The notes: generated by a model from the sequence alone, not told the origin. Positions 28,045 to 37,827 are shown, numbered from the stretch's first letter. The stretch: 64,000 bases of DNA from Mannheimia sp. USDA-ARS-USMARC-1261 (GCF_000521605.1 NZ_CP006942.1:558001-622000); one strand, 5' to 3'. Made by a program: numbers and translations.

Positions 28045-29313
28045 ATGACACAACAAATAGAACGTTCAACTTGGCAAAGTAAGTTTGCCGCAATGGGTCC
28101 CGGTATTTTAATGGCATCAGCGGCTGTAGGTGGCTCGCATATTGTTGCTTCAACTCAAGCAGGTGCAATTTATGGCTGGCAATTAGCAATTATTATTATT
28201 TTAGCGAACTTGTTTAAGTATCCGTTTTTCCGTTTTGGCGTGCAATACACACTTTCAAGCGGTAAAAGTTTATTAGAAGGTTATAAAGATAAAGGTGGTA
28301 TTTATCTCGTTATTTTCTTTATTCTAAATGTGATTGCCGCAATGATTAATACGGCTGCTGTAGGCATTGTTACAGCTGCGATCTTAAAATTTATTTTTTC
28401 AGCATTAGGTGTTCCATTTGATTTAAGCATTCCAATGGCAGGGACAATCGTGATTGTAGTAACCTGGGGAATATTGCTTTTAGGGAAATATCGTTTCTTA
28501 GATTCTCTATCTAAATGGATTATGATTGCTCTAACGATTTCAACAGTAACTGCAGTAGTGATTGCGGCTTTAAAGGGTGGAATTACAGTTGCCCCTGATT
28601 TTATTGAGCCGTCTCCGTGGAATTTAGCCGCACTGGGTTTTATTGTTGCTTTAATGGGTTGGATGCCGGCACCAATTGAAATTTCAGCAATTAACTCAAT
28701 GTGGGTTATTGCTAAAAAACGTTTTAGTAAAATCAGCTATCAAGACGGTATTTTTGACTTCAACGTGGGCTATATTGGCACAGCCATTTTAGCAATTGTT
28801 TTCCTAGCATTAGGGGCATTGGTACAATATGGTTCAGGCGAACAAGTTGAGCAAGCCGGTGTAAAATACATTGCTCAATTGATCAAAATGTATGCCTTTG
28901 CAATTGGTGATTGGTCTAAGCTGTTAATTGCATTCATTGCCTTTATGTGTATGTTTGGTACAACCATTACAGTTATTGACGGATATTCTCGTGCGAATGC
29001 AGAAGCATTGCGTATTTTAACGAACCGTAAAGAGCATTCTCAAACAGAATTAGCGATCTGGCTAACACTCACATCAGCAATTGGTATCTTAATTATTAGT
29101 GTATTTATGAGTGATGTAGCAACAATGCTGAAATTTGCAATGATTTCATCGTTTGTTTCAACGCCAATTTTTGCGTGGTTAAACTTCTCATTAGTGCTGA
29201 AAGGCGAGCACCGTGTAACAGGCGGATTATTCTGGTTAGCAGTCGTTGGCTTAATTTACTTAACTGCTTTTGCATTATTATTCTTAGCACAGCAGTTTGG
29301 AATTATTGGTTAA
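28045..29313 (+). CDS. NRAMP-like divalent metal transporter lacking the canonical DPGN motif
   Basis: The 422-residue membrane protein has about 11 helices and the NRAMP fold pattern. It starts at the ATG at 28045 (TTGGAGA upstream); the earlier in-frame ATG has no RBS. Canonical NRAMPs bind Mn/Fe through DPGN in helix 1 and a Met-Pro-His in helix 6. Here the helix-1 position reads AAVGGSHIVASTQAG and helix 6 reads GWMPAPIEISAINSMW, so both motifs differ. This suggests the NRAMP-related branch with a different substrate, possibly Mg or an organic cation (inference). It stands alone behind a long AT-rich leader. Confidence 0.75.
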   Translation: MTQQIERSTWQSKFAAMGPGILMASAAVGGSHIVASTQAGAIYGWQLAIIIILANLFKYPFFRFGVQYTLSSGKSLLEGYKDKGGIYLVIFFILNVIAAMINTAAVGIVTAAILKFIFSALGVPFDLSIPMAGTIVIVVTWGILLLGKYRFLDSLSKWIMIALTISTVTAVVIAALKGGITVAPDFIEPSPWNLAALGFIVALMGWMPAPIEISAINSMWVIAKKRFSKISYQDGIFDFNVGYIGTAILAIVFLALGALVQYGSGEQVEQAGVKYIAQLIKMYAFAIGDWSKLLIAFIAFMCMFGTTITVIDGYSRANAEALRILTNRKEHSQTELAIWLTLTSAIGILIISVFMSDVATMLKFAMISSFVSTPIFAWLNFSLVLKGEHRVTGGLFWLAVVGLIYLTAFALLFLAQQFGIIG

Positions 29314-29805
29314 TTTAATAGAGATGAAAAAGGCGGCTAAAAATAGCTCTGTCTCGAAAAGTTAGATTGATTTAATTCAAGGACTGAGTGCTGTATTCCA
29401 CAGTGCTTAGTCCTTCTAGCTTCATTTGAATCGTTTCTCATCGACCGAAAAAGCTATTCATTATAAAGATAGGTATATTTTGCAGAAAATTATTCGTTTT
29501 TGACCGCTTGTATAAGCAGATAATTTAAATCTGATGGGGAGTAAGTTTTCTTTTTATCTAGTAAGATTAACTCATTGAAATTATTAGGATTATATTAGGG
29601 AAAACAATGGTGCTTGGTTGTTTCTCCAATCTGAAAATGTTAGCGAGTGAATAGGCTATTTAATAGCTGATAAAGTGTAAAAAAATATAAATTTAAGTCC
29701 TAATTTTTTCACTCAATTTCTCTGAAAAATCCTTACTTCAACCTCCATTTTGTTTTAGAATATCTGAATTAATTAGCAACATTAAAAAAATAAAAGGACA
29801 CAACA
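29314..29805. other. 492-base intergenic region without a gene
   Basis: No coding region of note. It contains a 16-bp dyad (29379-29394 with 29400-29415, loop of 5) that is complementary if three G-U pairs are allowed but lacks a T run, a sequence GTCTCGAAAAG nearby, an ACCGCTTGT uptake signal near 29500, and a likely ilvE promoter in the last 100 bases. The dyad may be a remnant of a mobile element or an RNA hairpin. Confidence 0.5.
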
Positions 29806-30843
29806 ATGGCATTAAAAGAGTTAGATTGGGCAAATTTAGGCTTTTCCTATATCAAAACAGATTACCGTTTCATTGCTCACTGGAAAGATGGTAAATGGAA
29901 TGAAGGCGAATTAACGCAAGACAATACATTGCATATTCACGAAGGCTCAACCGCTTTACATTACGGGCAACAATGTTTTGAAGGTTTAAAAGCCTATCGC
30001 TGTAAAGATGGTTCAATCAACCTATTCCGCCCTGATCAAAACGCAGAACGTATGCAACGTACGGCAGATCGTTTATTAATGCCACGTGTGCCGACTGAAT
30101 TATTTATTCGTGCCTGTAAAGAAGTGGTTAAAGCAAACCAAGACTGGTTAGGTCCTTATGGTTCTGGTGCAACGCTTTACTTACGCCCATTTTTAATTGG
30201 TGTTGGCGAAAACATTGGTGTGAGAGCGGCTCCTGAATTTATTTTCTCCGTATTTTGCTGCCCGGTGGGAGCGTATTTTAAAGGTGGATTAGCACCATCT
30301 AACTTTATTACAACAGACTATGACCGTGCTGCTCCAATGGGTACTGGCGGCGTAAAAGTGGGCGGAAACTATGCAGCAAGTTTATTACCACACAAATTAG
30401 CAGTGGAAGAAAGTTCGGCAACCCGTAAATTTGCCGATGCAATTTATTTAGATCCGAAAACGCACACGAAAATTGAAGAAGTGGGAGCGGCAAACTTCTT
30501 TGGTATTACTAAAGATAACAAATTTATCACGCCGATTTCAGAGTCAATTTTACCAAGTATTACCAAATATTCATTGCTCTATATTGCCAAAGAACGTTTA
30601 GGTATGGATGCGATTGAAGGCGATGTATATATCGACCAACTTGATCAGTTTATTGAAGCAGGTGCGTGCGGTACAGCCGCAGTAATTACCCCTGTTGGCG
30701 GTATTCAGCACAAAGATAAGTTCCACGTTTTCCATTCTGAAACGGAAGTGGGTCCAATTACCCGCCGTTTATATACAGAATTAACAGGCATTCAATTTGG
30801 TGATGTTGAAGCACCGGAAGGCTGGATTGTTAAAGTAGAATAA
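29806..30843 (+). CDS. ilvE: Branched-chain amino acid aminotransferase
   Basis: IlvE performs the last step of leucine, isoleucine and valine synthesis with pyridoxal phosphate. The 345-residue length fits the longer BCAT type (about 340-360) common in Pasteurellaceae, not the 309-residue E. coli form. The PLP lysine lies in [14 protein letters not shown] (about residue 187). Also visible are FEGLKAYR and [17 protein letters not shown] precedes the ATG. It is preceded by a long leader without an obvious branched-chain leader peptide. Confidence 0.93.
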   Translation: MALKELDWANLGFSYIKTDYRFIAHWKDGKWNEGELTQDNTLHIHEGSTALHYGQQCFEGLKAYRCKDGSINLFRPDQNAERMQRTADRLLMPRVPTELFIRACKEVVKANQDWLGPYGSGATLYLRPFLIGVGENIGVRAAPEFIFSVFCCPVGAYFKGGLAPSNFITTDYDRAAPMGTGGVKVGGNYAASLLPHKLAVEESSATRKFADAIYLDPKTHTKIEEVGAANFFGITKDNKFITPISESILPSITKYSLLYIAKERLGMDAIEGDVYIDQLDQFIEAGACGTAAVITPVGGIQHKDKFHVFHSETEVGPITRRLYTELTGIQFGDVEAPEGWIVKVE

Positions 30844-30859
30844 TTTTTATATCACATAC

Positions 30860-30900
30860 AAGCGGTCAAAAAATAAGATTTTTTTACCGCTTTATTTTTT
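30860..30900 (+). terminator. ilvE terminator with inverted USS
   Basis: AAGCGGT and ACCGCTT face each other with A7/T7 inner arms, followed by a T-rich run. It lies directly before the next ATG, so it may be an attenuator as well. Confidence 0.6.
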
Positions 30901-30908
30901 AAGAGAAT

Positions 30909-31409
30909 ATGAAAAAGTTAATTTTTTTAGGTTTAACCGCATTCGCATTAGCCGGTTGTTCATCAAGCATTTCTAATTCTAACCAATTAATTGGCAATTG
31001 GAAATGTACGATTAATTACGACGATTTTAATATTAGCACGATAGATAATCTGAAGTTTGCATCAAACGGTAATATTATCAATCAAGGCACAATTAATTAC
31101 CCGCTACAAAAACCAATTTTTATTTATTCTATACAACAAAATGGACGTTGGAATTTACAGAATAATAAAATTGTTTATCGTATCGTAACACAGTCATTAC
31201 AACGCACTCATCGTACCGAGATATGGGCTGAATTGCAGCGTGATCCTGCTTTACAACAATTTGAAGAGAATTTATTTAGTTCACTGTCTGATACTGAAAA
31301 TAATAAAACTATTGAATTAATGGTAACGGATTTTTCTAATCAAAAAATGGAGATTAGACAGGAAGTTAAAGGGCATAAAGCTTATAAAGGACAATGTTTA
31401 AAAAGCTAG
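30909..31409 (+). CDS. Hypothetical lipoprotein (166 aa)
   Basis: The signal peptide ends with the lipobox LAGC (Cys16), so the product is a lipoprotein. The mature part begins with a Ser/Asn-rich stretch and then LIGNWKC, a pattern seen in small beta-barrel or lipocalin-like proteins; it has only two cysteines besides the lipid anchor. I do not recognise a named family. It ends 10 bases before a RidA-type gene, and AGAGGAAATA between them acts as that gene's RBS, so they are likely co-transcribed. Confidence 0.65.
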   Translation: MKKLIFLGLTAFALAGCSSSISNSNQLIGNWKCTINYDDFNISTIDNLKFASNGNIINQGTINYPLQKPIFIYSIQQNGRWNLQNNKIVYRIVTQSLQRTHRTEIWAELQRDPALQQFEENLFSSLSDTENNKTIELMVTDFSNQKMEIRQEVKGHKAYKGQCLKS

Positions 31410-31419
31410 AGGAAATAAT

Positions 31420-31764
31420 ATGATTCAACGTTTTGAAGTTGGTAATCGCTTCTCAGAAGTCGCCATTCACAATGGCGTAGCATATTTAGCAGGGCAAGTG
31501 CCGCTTGATGAAACAGCCGACGCTTATACTCAAACCCAGCAAGTATTGGCTGAAATTGATAAATGGTTAGCAAAAGCTAACACCGATAAAAGCAAAATTT
31601 TAATGGCAACGGTTTATTTAAAAGAGATGACAGACTATGCTGAAATGAACCGAGCGTGGGACGAATGGGTTGCCGAAAATAATGCTCCACCCAGAGCTGC
31701 GGTTGAAGCGAAATTGGCTAATCCAAACTGGAAAGTGGAAATTGTGGTAACGGCAGCTGTATAA
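31420..31764 (+). CDS. RidA/YjgF-family protein
   Basis: RidA proteins hydrolyse reactive enamine/imine intermediates released by PLP enzymes. The 114-residue protein has the trimer family pattern: AYLAGQVPLD, ATVYLKEMTDYAEMNRAW and the C-terminal R-AAVEAKL segment with the conserved Arg that binds the carboxylate. It is shorter than classical RidA (about 128) and closer to the YjgH/YoaB-type subgroup. It follows ilvE at 0.6 kb, and RidA protects IlvE, so the proximity is functionally sensible. It shares a transcript with the lipoprotein upstream. Confidence 0.85.
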   Translation: MIQRFEVGNRFSEVAIHNGVAYLAGQVPLDETADAYTQTQQVLAEIDKWLAKANTDKSKILMATVYLKEMTDYAEMNRAWDEWVAENNAPPRAAVEAKLANPNWKVEIVVTAAV

Positions 31765-31766
31765 CA

Positions 31767-31793
31767 AAAAGCAGATCATTGCGATCTGCTTTT
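31767..31793. terminator. Terminator between ridA-type gene and acyl-CoA ligase
   Basis: A perfect 11-bp stem (AAAAGCAGATC/GATCTGCTTTT) with a 5-base loop. It is bidirectional between convergent genes. Confidence 0.85.
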
Positions 31794-31826
31794 ATGTGAA
31801 TTTCACTTAAAACTCAAAGAGTTATG

Positions 31827-33605
31827 CTACTTATACATTTGCTCAATTTGTTCTTTGTAGCGTTCTAAAATCACTTTTCGTCTCAGTTTTAAGGTAGGCG
31901 TAATTTCTTCCATTTTAGTTGTAAATGCTTGAGATAATAAGGTAAATTTTTGTATCTGCTCAAAACTAGCAAGATCTTTTTGCAATTCATTTATGCGTTG
32001 TTCGAACATTTTAACCACTTCAGCATTTTTTATCAGCTCTAGGCGATCTTGATAGCGGATATTCAGTTTCTTGGCGTATTCCTCAAGGCTGTCAAAGCAA
32101 GGGACAATCAATGCAGAAACATATTTTTTCGCATCAGCAATAATGGCAATTTGTTCTATAAATTTATCTTTACCAATTTTCCCTTCAACATATTGTGGGG
32201 CAATATATTTGCCATTTGAGGTTTTCATTAACTCCTTAATTCTATCTGTAATATAAAGATTACCTTGAGCATCAAGTTCCCCTGCATCCCCTGTTTTCAA
32301 AAATCCATCTGCTGTGAAAGCCTTAGCGGTTTCTTCAGGCTTTTTGTAATATCCCCTCATAACGGCTCCACTTCGTACTAAAATCTCATTTTCTTCACCG
32401 ATTTTAACTTCTGTACCAGGCATTAAGACACCAATTGAATGAACATTGATATTGTTCTCTGACCAGCAGGAAACTGTGGCAGTAGTTTCAGTCATACCAT
32501 ACCCAAGTTTAATGTTGATACCAATACTTTGGAAAAAAATACCTATAGAAGGATCAAGTGTTGCACCACCACAGGGCATCATACGGATTTTTCCACCGAG
32601 AAGAGAACGTAATTTGGATAAAACCAATTTATCTGCAATGATGTATTGCAAGCGGTTTAAAAAAGTTGTTTTTTTACCAAGTAAATGGGATTGAGCCGAA
32701 CGAATTGCCCAATTAAACAAGGTTTGGCGGTGGCTGGGTGCCTGATTTACTTTATCCCATATTGCCGCATAAATTTTTTCATAGAATCTTGGTACAGCAC
32801 ACATTAAAGTCGGTTTTAGTGCAGTAAGAGCATCACGAACTTGATGGGGATCTTCCAAATAACAGTTTATAGCACCTCGGTGTAGAACATAATAGACCCA
32901 AGCCCGTTCAAAAATATGAGAAAGGGGTAAAAATGAGAGCGATACATCATTTTCATTGATATTCGGAAGTGCTTTATCGTGAGCCTGAAGCTGATAAGCT
33001 AAATTCGCATAATCTAGCATTACCCCTTTGGGTTCACCTGTTGTGCCTGATGTATAAATAAGAGTGAATAGGTCATCTAAACGTTTATCATTTAATCGTT
33101 GATTCAATTCAGTATCATTTGGCGATACGTTGATAAAATCTTGCCAATGTTGAGCAATTTTGATATCACGCAATTTAATAGACTGTTTCATTGCCACTAT
33201 TTTTTGTAATAGTGGACACTTGTTCGCTATTTCAATAGCAATATCATATTGTTCTTGATCGCCAACAAAGAGAATTTTAATATCGGCATCGTTTAAAATA
33301 TACTCAACTTGTTTAGCAGTATTCGTTGCATAAATTGGCACGCTAACGGCACGAATTTGCATTGTGCCGATATCAGCAATCGTCCAACGAGGCATATTTT
33401 GTGCGAAAATAGCCACTTTGTCTTGCACCTCAATACCACTAGCTAGCAAAGCGTAAGAAAGTTCATCAATATGTTTTTGCAATGTTACCCAATTCAACTC
33501 CACCCATTTCCCATTTAGGAGAAAACGAGCTGCGGGCTGGAGAGGTAATCTCTGAGCTTGTTGGTGAAAACGATTGATAAAGTGGAAGTCTAAAGATGTC
33601 ATCAT
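31827..33605 (-). CDS. Long-chain fatty acid-CoA ligase (AMP-forming)
   Basis: The enzyme activates fatty acids with ATP and CoA. The 592-residue protein has the AMP-binding signature [14 protein letters not shown] (about residue 190), GYGMTETTA and the [17 protein letters not shown] adenylation motif. It belongs to the long-chain FAA1-like branch, known in H. influenzae, rather than to E. coli FadD. No other beta-oxidation genes are in the window, so its role is probably scavenging host fatty acids (inference). Two FabR-like operators lie 23-92 bases upstream. Two ATGs in tandem make the start uncertain by one codon, and no strong RBS is visible. Confidence 0.9.
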   Translation of the reverse strand: MMTSLDFHFINRFHQQAQRLPLQPAARFLLNGKWVELNWVTLQKHIDELSYALLASGIEVQDKVAIFAQNMPRWTIADIGTMQIRAVSVPIYATNTAKQVEYILNDADIKILFVGDQEQYDIAIEIANKCPLLQKIVAMKQSIKLRDIKIAQHWQDFINVSPNDTELNQRLNDKRLDDLFTLIYTSGTTGEPKGVMLDYANLAYQLQAHDKALPNINENDVSLSFLPLSHIFERAWVYYVLHRGAINCYLEDPHQVRDALTALKPTLMCAVPRFYEKIYAAIWDKVNQAPSHRQTLFNWAIRSAQSHLLGKKTTFLNRLQYIIADKLVLSKLRSLLGGKIRMMPCGGATLDPSIGIFFQSIGINIKLGYGMTETTATVSCWSENNINVHSIGVLMPGTEVKIGEENEILVRSGAVMRGYYKKPEETAKAFTADGFLKTGDAGELDAQGNLYITDRIKELMKTSNGKYIAPQYVEGKIGKDKFIEQIAIIADAKKYVSALIVPCFDSLEEYAKKLNIRYQDRLELIKNAEVVKMFEQRINELQKDLASFEQIQKFTLLSQAFTTKMEEITPTLKLRRKVILERYKEQIEQMYK

Positions 33606-33627
33606 TCTATTTTTTATTTTAAATTTC

Positions 33628-33645
33628 AGTGAACAAGTGTACTCT
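33628..33645 (-). promoter_or_regulatory. FabR-like operator 1 upstream of acyl-CoA ligase
   Basis: AGTGAACAAGTGTACTCT shares 15 of 18 positions with the site upstream of fabB at 26429-26446. Confidence 0.55.
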
Positions 33646-33679
33646 AATATAACTATTTTTATCCGATAAATCTAGGAAA

Positions 33680-33697
33680 AAGTAACAAGTGTACGCT
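33680..33697 (-). promoter_or_regulatory. FabR-like operator 2 upstream of acyl-CoA ligase
   Basis: AAGTAACAAGTGTACGCT has the right half TGTACGCT of the enterobacterial FabR site and lies 52 bases from operator 1. Confidence 0.55.
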
Positions 33698-33773
33698 GAA
33701 ATTAGATGGAGAGTGAAGTATCAATTAGAAGATGATGTTAGCAAATTGTCTGGTGTGTAAATTTTGCAAAAAA

Positions 33774-33798
33774 ACCGCTTGTAATGTTTACAAGCGGT
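33774..33798 (-). terminator. Terminator of dsbD-epmC with inverted USS
   Basis: ACCGCTTGTAA and TTACAAGCGGT pair perfectly over 11 bp with a 3-base loop. On the minus strand a run of seven T follows. Confidence 0.85.
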
Positions 33799-33821
33799 CA
33801 TATTTTTTCAGATTTTTGCAA

Positions 33822-34391
33822 CTAAATCCGTTCAATATTAAATTGTTTTAAGTCAATTACATCAGGCGTGCCATAAAACGCACATAATGCTTTACGCAAG
33901 GTTTCAGCTCGTTTAGGGAGATAACCTCGTTCTGCGTAAGTTTTTACTTGAGCATATACTGCTTGTTTGAATGCAGAATTATCGCCCGGGTTGCCGGAGA
34001 GATTATCTGCACTCGCAAAATAGCGGAAGCCGGCAGCGGTCGCGAGTACCCATTCTATTGCTTGAGGCTTAATTTCCGCACTCTCAAATTCACGTTGGCG
34101 TTCGGCAGATCTGCCGTCTGGTTCATACCAATAACCGAAATCTTCTAATTTTCGGCGTTCTTCACCAGCAACCAGCCAGTGAGCAATTTCGTGCAATGCA
34201 CTGCTGTAGTAGCCGTGAGCAAATAAAATCACGTTGTAAGGGCGTTCACTTTTTACGCCATCTTCTTCCAAAAAGGCAGGTAAATAGATAGGGTAATCGC
34301 CACCACGTTCTAACCGAGTATTGTATTCGGTCGCAAAGCAGTCATCAAAAATGCGAATAATATCTTCAATTTTGTGGTTTTCTTGATTCAT
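33822..34391 (-). CDS. epmC: Elongation factor P hydroxylase EpmC
   Basis: EpmC (YfcM) hydroxylates the beta-lysyl-lysine of EF-P, which helps ribosomes pass polyproline stretches. The 189-residue protein has the metal motif HEIAHW (about residue 64) and the conserved YWYEPDGRSAERQREFE block with EIKPQAIEW. EpmA and EpmB are not in the window. It follows dsbD on the same strand with an 18-base gap, so the two are probably one transcript, ending at the hairpin at 33774-33798. Confidence 0.9.
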   Translation of the reverse strand: MNQENHKIEDIIRIFDDCFATEYNTRLERGGDYPIYLPAFLEEDGVKSERPYNVILFAHGYYSSALHEIAHWLVAGEERRKLEDFGYWYEPDGRSAERQREFESAEIKPQAIEWVLATAAGFRYFASADNLSGNPGDNSAFKQAVYAQVKTYAERGYLPKRAETLRKALCAFYGTPDVIDLKQFNIERI

Positions 34392-34409
34392 TTTCTTCCT
34401 TTTATTCTT

Positions 34410-36131
34410 TTAAAGTTTATTTAACCGGTCTAAAAATTGGTTCGCTTCTAAAAAACCGGTAACACGAGATTGGCTTAATTCATTGCCGTTTTCATCAAAA
34501 AACAGGATTGTAGGTAAACCTAATACATTAAAATGCTGCATAAATGCAATGTTCTCTGTGGAGTTTTTGGTGAGATCGATCTGTAAAACAACCATCTCAT
34601 TGAGCTTTTGCTGAACATTAGTATCTGTAAATGTATATTTTTCAAATTCTTTACAGGCAACACACCAATCTGCGTAGAGATCTAGCATCACTTTTTTACC
34701 TTTGGAAGCGGTCAATTTTGCCTCTAAATCTGCAAGTGAGCGAATTTGCTCTAACGTTAAGTGTTGAGTATTTTGTTTCTCGATTTGAGAGCCATTCCAA
34801 ACTAGATCTGTCCAAGGCTTAGCGGCAAAGGCTAAAGCAATGAGTAAAAAGATTTTGATGATTTTTTTGATTATAGAATGAGATGGAATTGTCTCTAATA
34901 ACCAAATCAAAAATGCAACGGCAAGAGCCGACCACAAAAAGGGCTCATAGTGGCTTGGCAATACGCGGCTTAATAAAAATACAGGCAGTGCAAGCATCAC
35001 AAAGCCAAATGCAGTTTTGACTTTTAGCAACCATTCGCCTGATTTCGGCAGAATTTTATTACCAAATAGTGTAATAAGAATAAGCGGAAGCCCCATTCCT
35101 AATGCTAATAAGTAAAGAGCTAATCCTCCGGTTAATAAATCGCCACTTTGAGCAACATAAAGCAATGCACCTGAAAGAGGGGCTGAAGTGCAAGGGGAAG
35201 CAATTAATCCCGCGATCATACCCATTACAAAAACGCTGCCAAATGCACCACCTTGCTGTTTTTGGCTCATTGCATTCAGTTTTTGTTGCCAGCTATTTGG
35301 TAGTTTGATTTCATACAAACCAAACATTGAGCAAGCAAGTAAAATGAAAACAATGGATAAACTAATCAATACAGGTGGACTTTGCAGTGCGACTTGGAAT
35401 GGCAAACCAATTGCCGCTACAATTAAGCCAAGTAACGTATAAGTTAGAGCCATACCTTGAACATAGGCTAGGCTTAGCAATAGGGCTTTTGCGGTAGAAG
35501 GTCGTTCTTTATTGCCAATCACAATGGCAGAAAGCAACGGTAACATTGGCAGTACACAAGGCGTGAAAGCCAAACCTAACCCAAGAACAAAGAACCAAAA
35601 AATCGAAAAGCGGTTGTTTGATAGCTTATCGGCAAGTTTATCTTGTTCTGATTTTGCAAAATTTTCGCTATTTTCAACCGCTTGTTCTGCCAGTTCTTCA
35701 GGATTTGCGGTAAGAATACTATCGAATTTCAGCTCTAGTCGTTCGGGTGGGTAGCAAAAACCTTTGGTGCAGCCTTGATAAACCACCTCAATAGCTGCAT
35801 TATCTTTAACCTCTTTAAACGGCACGGCTAATTGTAGTTCGTTGCGGTAAATTTCAACCTGCCCGAAAAATTCGTCATTATACTGCTCAGCCGCTGGGAA
35901 TTTGATGTCGCCAAGTTCAATATTCTGTGGTGTAATTTTGATCTCTTTTTTGTAGAGATAATAATCTTCGGCAATGTCCCAATTAAGTAGCAGGTTTTCA
36001 TTGCGGTTTTCTAACGAAAAAACAAAGGCTTCTTCCGCTTTTAAAAATTTAGGTTTAGAAGAGAAAAGCCCTGCGTGAGATGAGCCTATCATCAACAGGC
36101 TTAAAAATAGGGAAAAAAGCGTCTTAATCAT
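34410..36131 (-). CDS. dsbD: Thiol:disulfide interchange protein DsbD
   Basis: DsbD carries electrons from cytoplasmic thioredoxin across the inner membrane to DsbC, DsbG and CcmG. All three domains are visible: a signal peptide, the periplasmic N-domain with CTKGFC, eight membrane helices with the paired cysteines in FTPCVLPMLP and ASPCTSAPL, and a C-terminal thioredoxin-like domain with WCVAC. The ATG at 36131 is preferred over a TTG two codons upstream. The length (about 573) is normal. It is the first gene of the dsbD-epmC pair and divergent from artP. Confidence 0.95.
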   Translation of the reverse strand: MIKTLFSLFLSLLMIGSSHAGLFSSKPKFLKAEEAFVFSLENRNENLLLNWDIAEDYYLYKKEIKITPQNIELGDIKFPAAEQYNDEFFGQVEIYRNELQLAVPFKEVKDNAAIEVVYQGCTKGFCYPPERLELKFDSILTANPEELAEQAVENSENFAKSEQDKLADKLSNNRFSIFWFFVLGLGLAFTPCVLPMLPLLSAIVIGNKERPSTAKALLLSLAYVQGMALTYTLLGLIVAAIGLPFQVALQSPPVLISLSIVFILLACSMFGLYEIKLPNSWQQKLNAMSQKQQGGAFGSVFVMGMIAGLIASPCTSAPLSGALLYVAQSGDLLTGGLALYLLALGMGLPLILITLFGNKILPKSGEWLLKVKTAFGFVMLALPVFLLSRVLPSHYEPFLWSALAVAFLIWLLETIPSHSIIKKIIKIFLLIALAFAAKPWTDLVWNGSQIEKQNTQHLTLEQIRSLADLEAKLTASKGKKVMLDLYADWCVACKEFEKYTFTDTNVQQKLNEMVVLQIDLTKNSTENIAFMQHFNVLGLPTILFFDENGNELSQSRVTGFLEANQFLDRLNKL

Positions 36132-36204
36132 ATTCAATCAAGCATTTTAAAATTCTATTGAGCGGATTATAACGCAATAAATTGCAAAATTCTGAAGAAA
36201 TTGA

Positions 36205-36237
36205 ACCGCTTGTACTCTTTTAACTTCGACAAGCGGT
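36205..36237. repeat. Inverted USS pair in a divergent promoter region
   Basis: ACCGCTTGT (36205-36213) and ACAAGCGGT (36229-36237) face each other, followed by a T run. No gene ends here: dsbD starts to the left and artP to the right. So termination of a coding transcript is not the obvious purpose. Confidence 0.8.
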
Positions 36238-36277
36238 CATTTTTTAGTAAAAAATTACAATAAAATAAAAAAGTTAT

Positions 36278-36291
36278 TGCATATTTATGCA
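36278..36291 (+). promoter_or_regulatory. ARG box (ArgR site) upstream of artP
   Basis: TGCATATTTATGCA fits the ArgR half-palindrome pattern (TGAAT-N4-ATTCA with allowed changes) and lies 51 bases before artP. ArgR control of art genes is known in enterobacteria. Confidence 0.55.
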
Positions 36292-36342
36292 GGAATAATT
36301 ACTATTCATTCATTATTTTAAAGTGTAGTAGGATTTTAACGA

Positions 36343-37074
36343 ATGGCAATTCGCATTCAAAATGTCAATTTTTTTTACGGCTCAAACCAAGCCTTATTTG
36401 ACATTAATTTAGAGATTGAAAAAGGCGACACAGTTGTCTTGCTTGGTCCAAGTGGGGCAGGCAAAAGTACCTTAATTCGTACATTAAATTTAATGGAAGT
36501 GCCGCAATCTGGCACATTAGCAATTGCAAATCATAAATTTGATTTAGCCGCGAAAACAAATAGTAAAGAAGTAAGTTTATTACGCCGTGAAGTGGGAATG
36601 GTATTTCAACAATATCACTTATGGCCACATTTGACAGTAATGCAAAACTTAATTGAAGCTCCAATGAAAGTGCTTGGGCTAAGCAAAGAAGAAGCAACAA
36701 GCCGTGCGAAAACACACTTGGCACGTTTACGTTTAAGCGAGTTTGCAGATCGTTTTCCGTTGCATCTTTCCGGTGGTCAGCAACAGCGTGTAGCAATTGC
36801 AAGAGCCTTAATGATGCAGCCACAAGTACTACTTTTTGATGAACCGACAGCAGCTCTTGACCCTGAAATTACTGCTCAAGTTGTTGATATTATTAAAGAA
36901 CTTCAACAAACAGGCATCACGCAAGTGATTGTAACCCACGAAGTTGGTGTTGCTCGCAAAGTAGCAACGAAAGTGGTATATATGGAAAAAGGTTCAATTA
37001 TTGAACAAGGCGATGCAAGTTGTTTTATGCAACCGAAAACCGCTGAGTTTGCAAATTATCTTTCACACTCCTAA
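36343..37074 (+). CDS. artP: Arginine ABC transporter ATPase
   Basis: ArtP powers arginine uptake. The 243-residue protein has Walker A (GPSGAGKST), signature (LSGGQQQR), Walker B ([13 protein letters not shown]) and an H-loop (VTHEVG), all matching polar amino acid transporter ATPases. It is the first of four genes, artPIQM, with gaps of 1-20 bases, followed by a terminator after artM. An ArgR-like box lies upstream. Confidence 0.93.
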   Translation: MAIRIQNVNFFYGSNQALFDINLEIEKGDTVVLLGPSGAGKSTLIRTLNLMEVPQSGTLAIANHKFDLAAKTNSKEVSLLRREVGMVFQQYHLWPHLTVMQNLIEAPMKVLGLSKEEATSRAKTHLARLRLSEFADRFPLHLSGGQQQRVAIARALMMQPQVLLFDEPTAALDPEITAQVVDIIKELQQTGITQVIVTHEVGVARKVATKVVYMEKGSIIEQGDASCFMQPKTAEFANYLSHS

Positions 37075-37094
37075 TAAAAATAAGGAACACAACA

Positions 37095-37823
37095 ATGAAA
37101 AAATTACTTTTAGCGACTTTAATTGCCACCTCCGCAATGGCAAACGCACAGCAAGAAATTACTTTTGCAATGGAGCCAAGCTACCCGCCTTTTGAATTAA
37201 CCAATGAGAAAGGTGAAATTATCGGCTTTGATGTGGATATCGCCAATGCGATTTGTAAAGAAATTAATGCGACTTGCCACTTCAAAAGTATGTCGTTTGA
37301 CTCATTAATCCCAAGTTTAGTGAAAGGTCGTGGTGGTTTTGATGCAGCAATTTCAGCAATTGATATCACAGAAGCTCGTGCAAAACAGGTGTTATTCTCT
37401 GAGCCATATTATGAAAGTTCTGCAAGCTTTATTGCGGTAAAAGATAAAGGTTTAACGCTTGAAACAGCGAAAAAAGTAGGCGTGCAGAACGGTACTACTT
37501 ACCAACAATATATTGCAAATGAAGCGAAGCAGTATTCAGTGTCATCTTATGCTAGTTTACAAGATGCTATTTTAGACCTGAAAAATGGACGTATTGATAT
37601 TATCTTTGGTGATACTGATGTGGTAAGAGAAATGTTCGATAAAAACCCTGAGTTAGGTTTTATTGGCGAAAAAATTACCGATAAAAAATACTTCAATAAT
37701 GGTTTAGGTATTGCGGTAAACAAATCTAAAGCTGAGTTAGTTGAAAGCCTAAATAAAGGTATTAAAGCGATTAAAGAGAATGGCGAATACCAAAAAATCT
37801 ACGATAAATGGATGACAAAATAA
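37095..37823 (+). CDS. artI: Arginine-binding periplasmic protein
   Basis: The substrate-binding protein of the Art transporter. The 242-residue precursor has a signal peptide (about 18 residues, ending MANAQ) and the SBP-family-3 signature [14 protein letters not shown] with the arginine-site pattern [25 protein letters not shown]. Only one binding protein is present, as in other Pasteurellaceae, while E. coli has ArtI and ArtJ. RBS AAGGA precedes it. Confidence 0.92.
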   Translation: MKKLLLATLIATSAMANAQQEITFAMEPSYPPFELTNEKGEIIGFDVDIANAICKEINATCHFKSMSFDSLIPSLVKGRGGFDAAISAIDITEARAKQVLFSEPYYESSASFIAVKDKGLTLETAKKVGVQNGTTYQQYIANEAKQYSVSSYASLQDAILDLKNGRIDIIFGDTDVVREMFDKNPELGFIGEKITDKKYFNNGLGIAVNKSKAELVESLNKGIKAIKENGEYQKIYDKWMTK

Positions 37824-37827
37824 TCTG

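Noticed and set aside
29314-29805. Possible tRNA or leader peptide gene in the region before ilvE
   Set aside because: No cloverleaf or T-loop (GGTTC-like) sequence and no Leu/Ile/Val-rich short frame was found.
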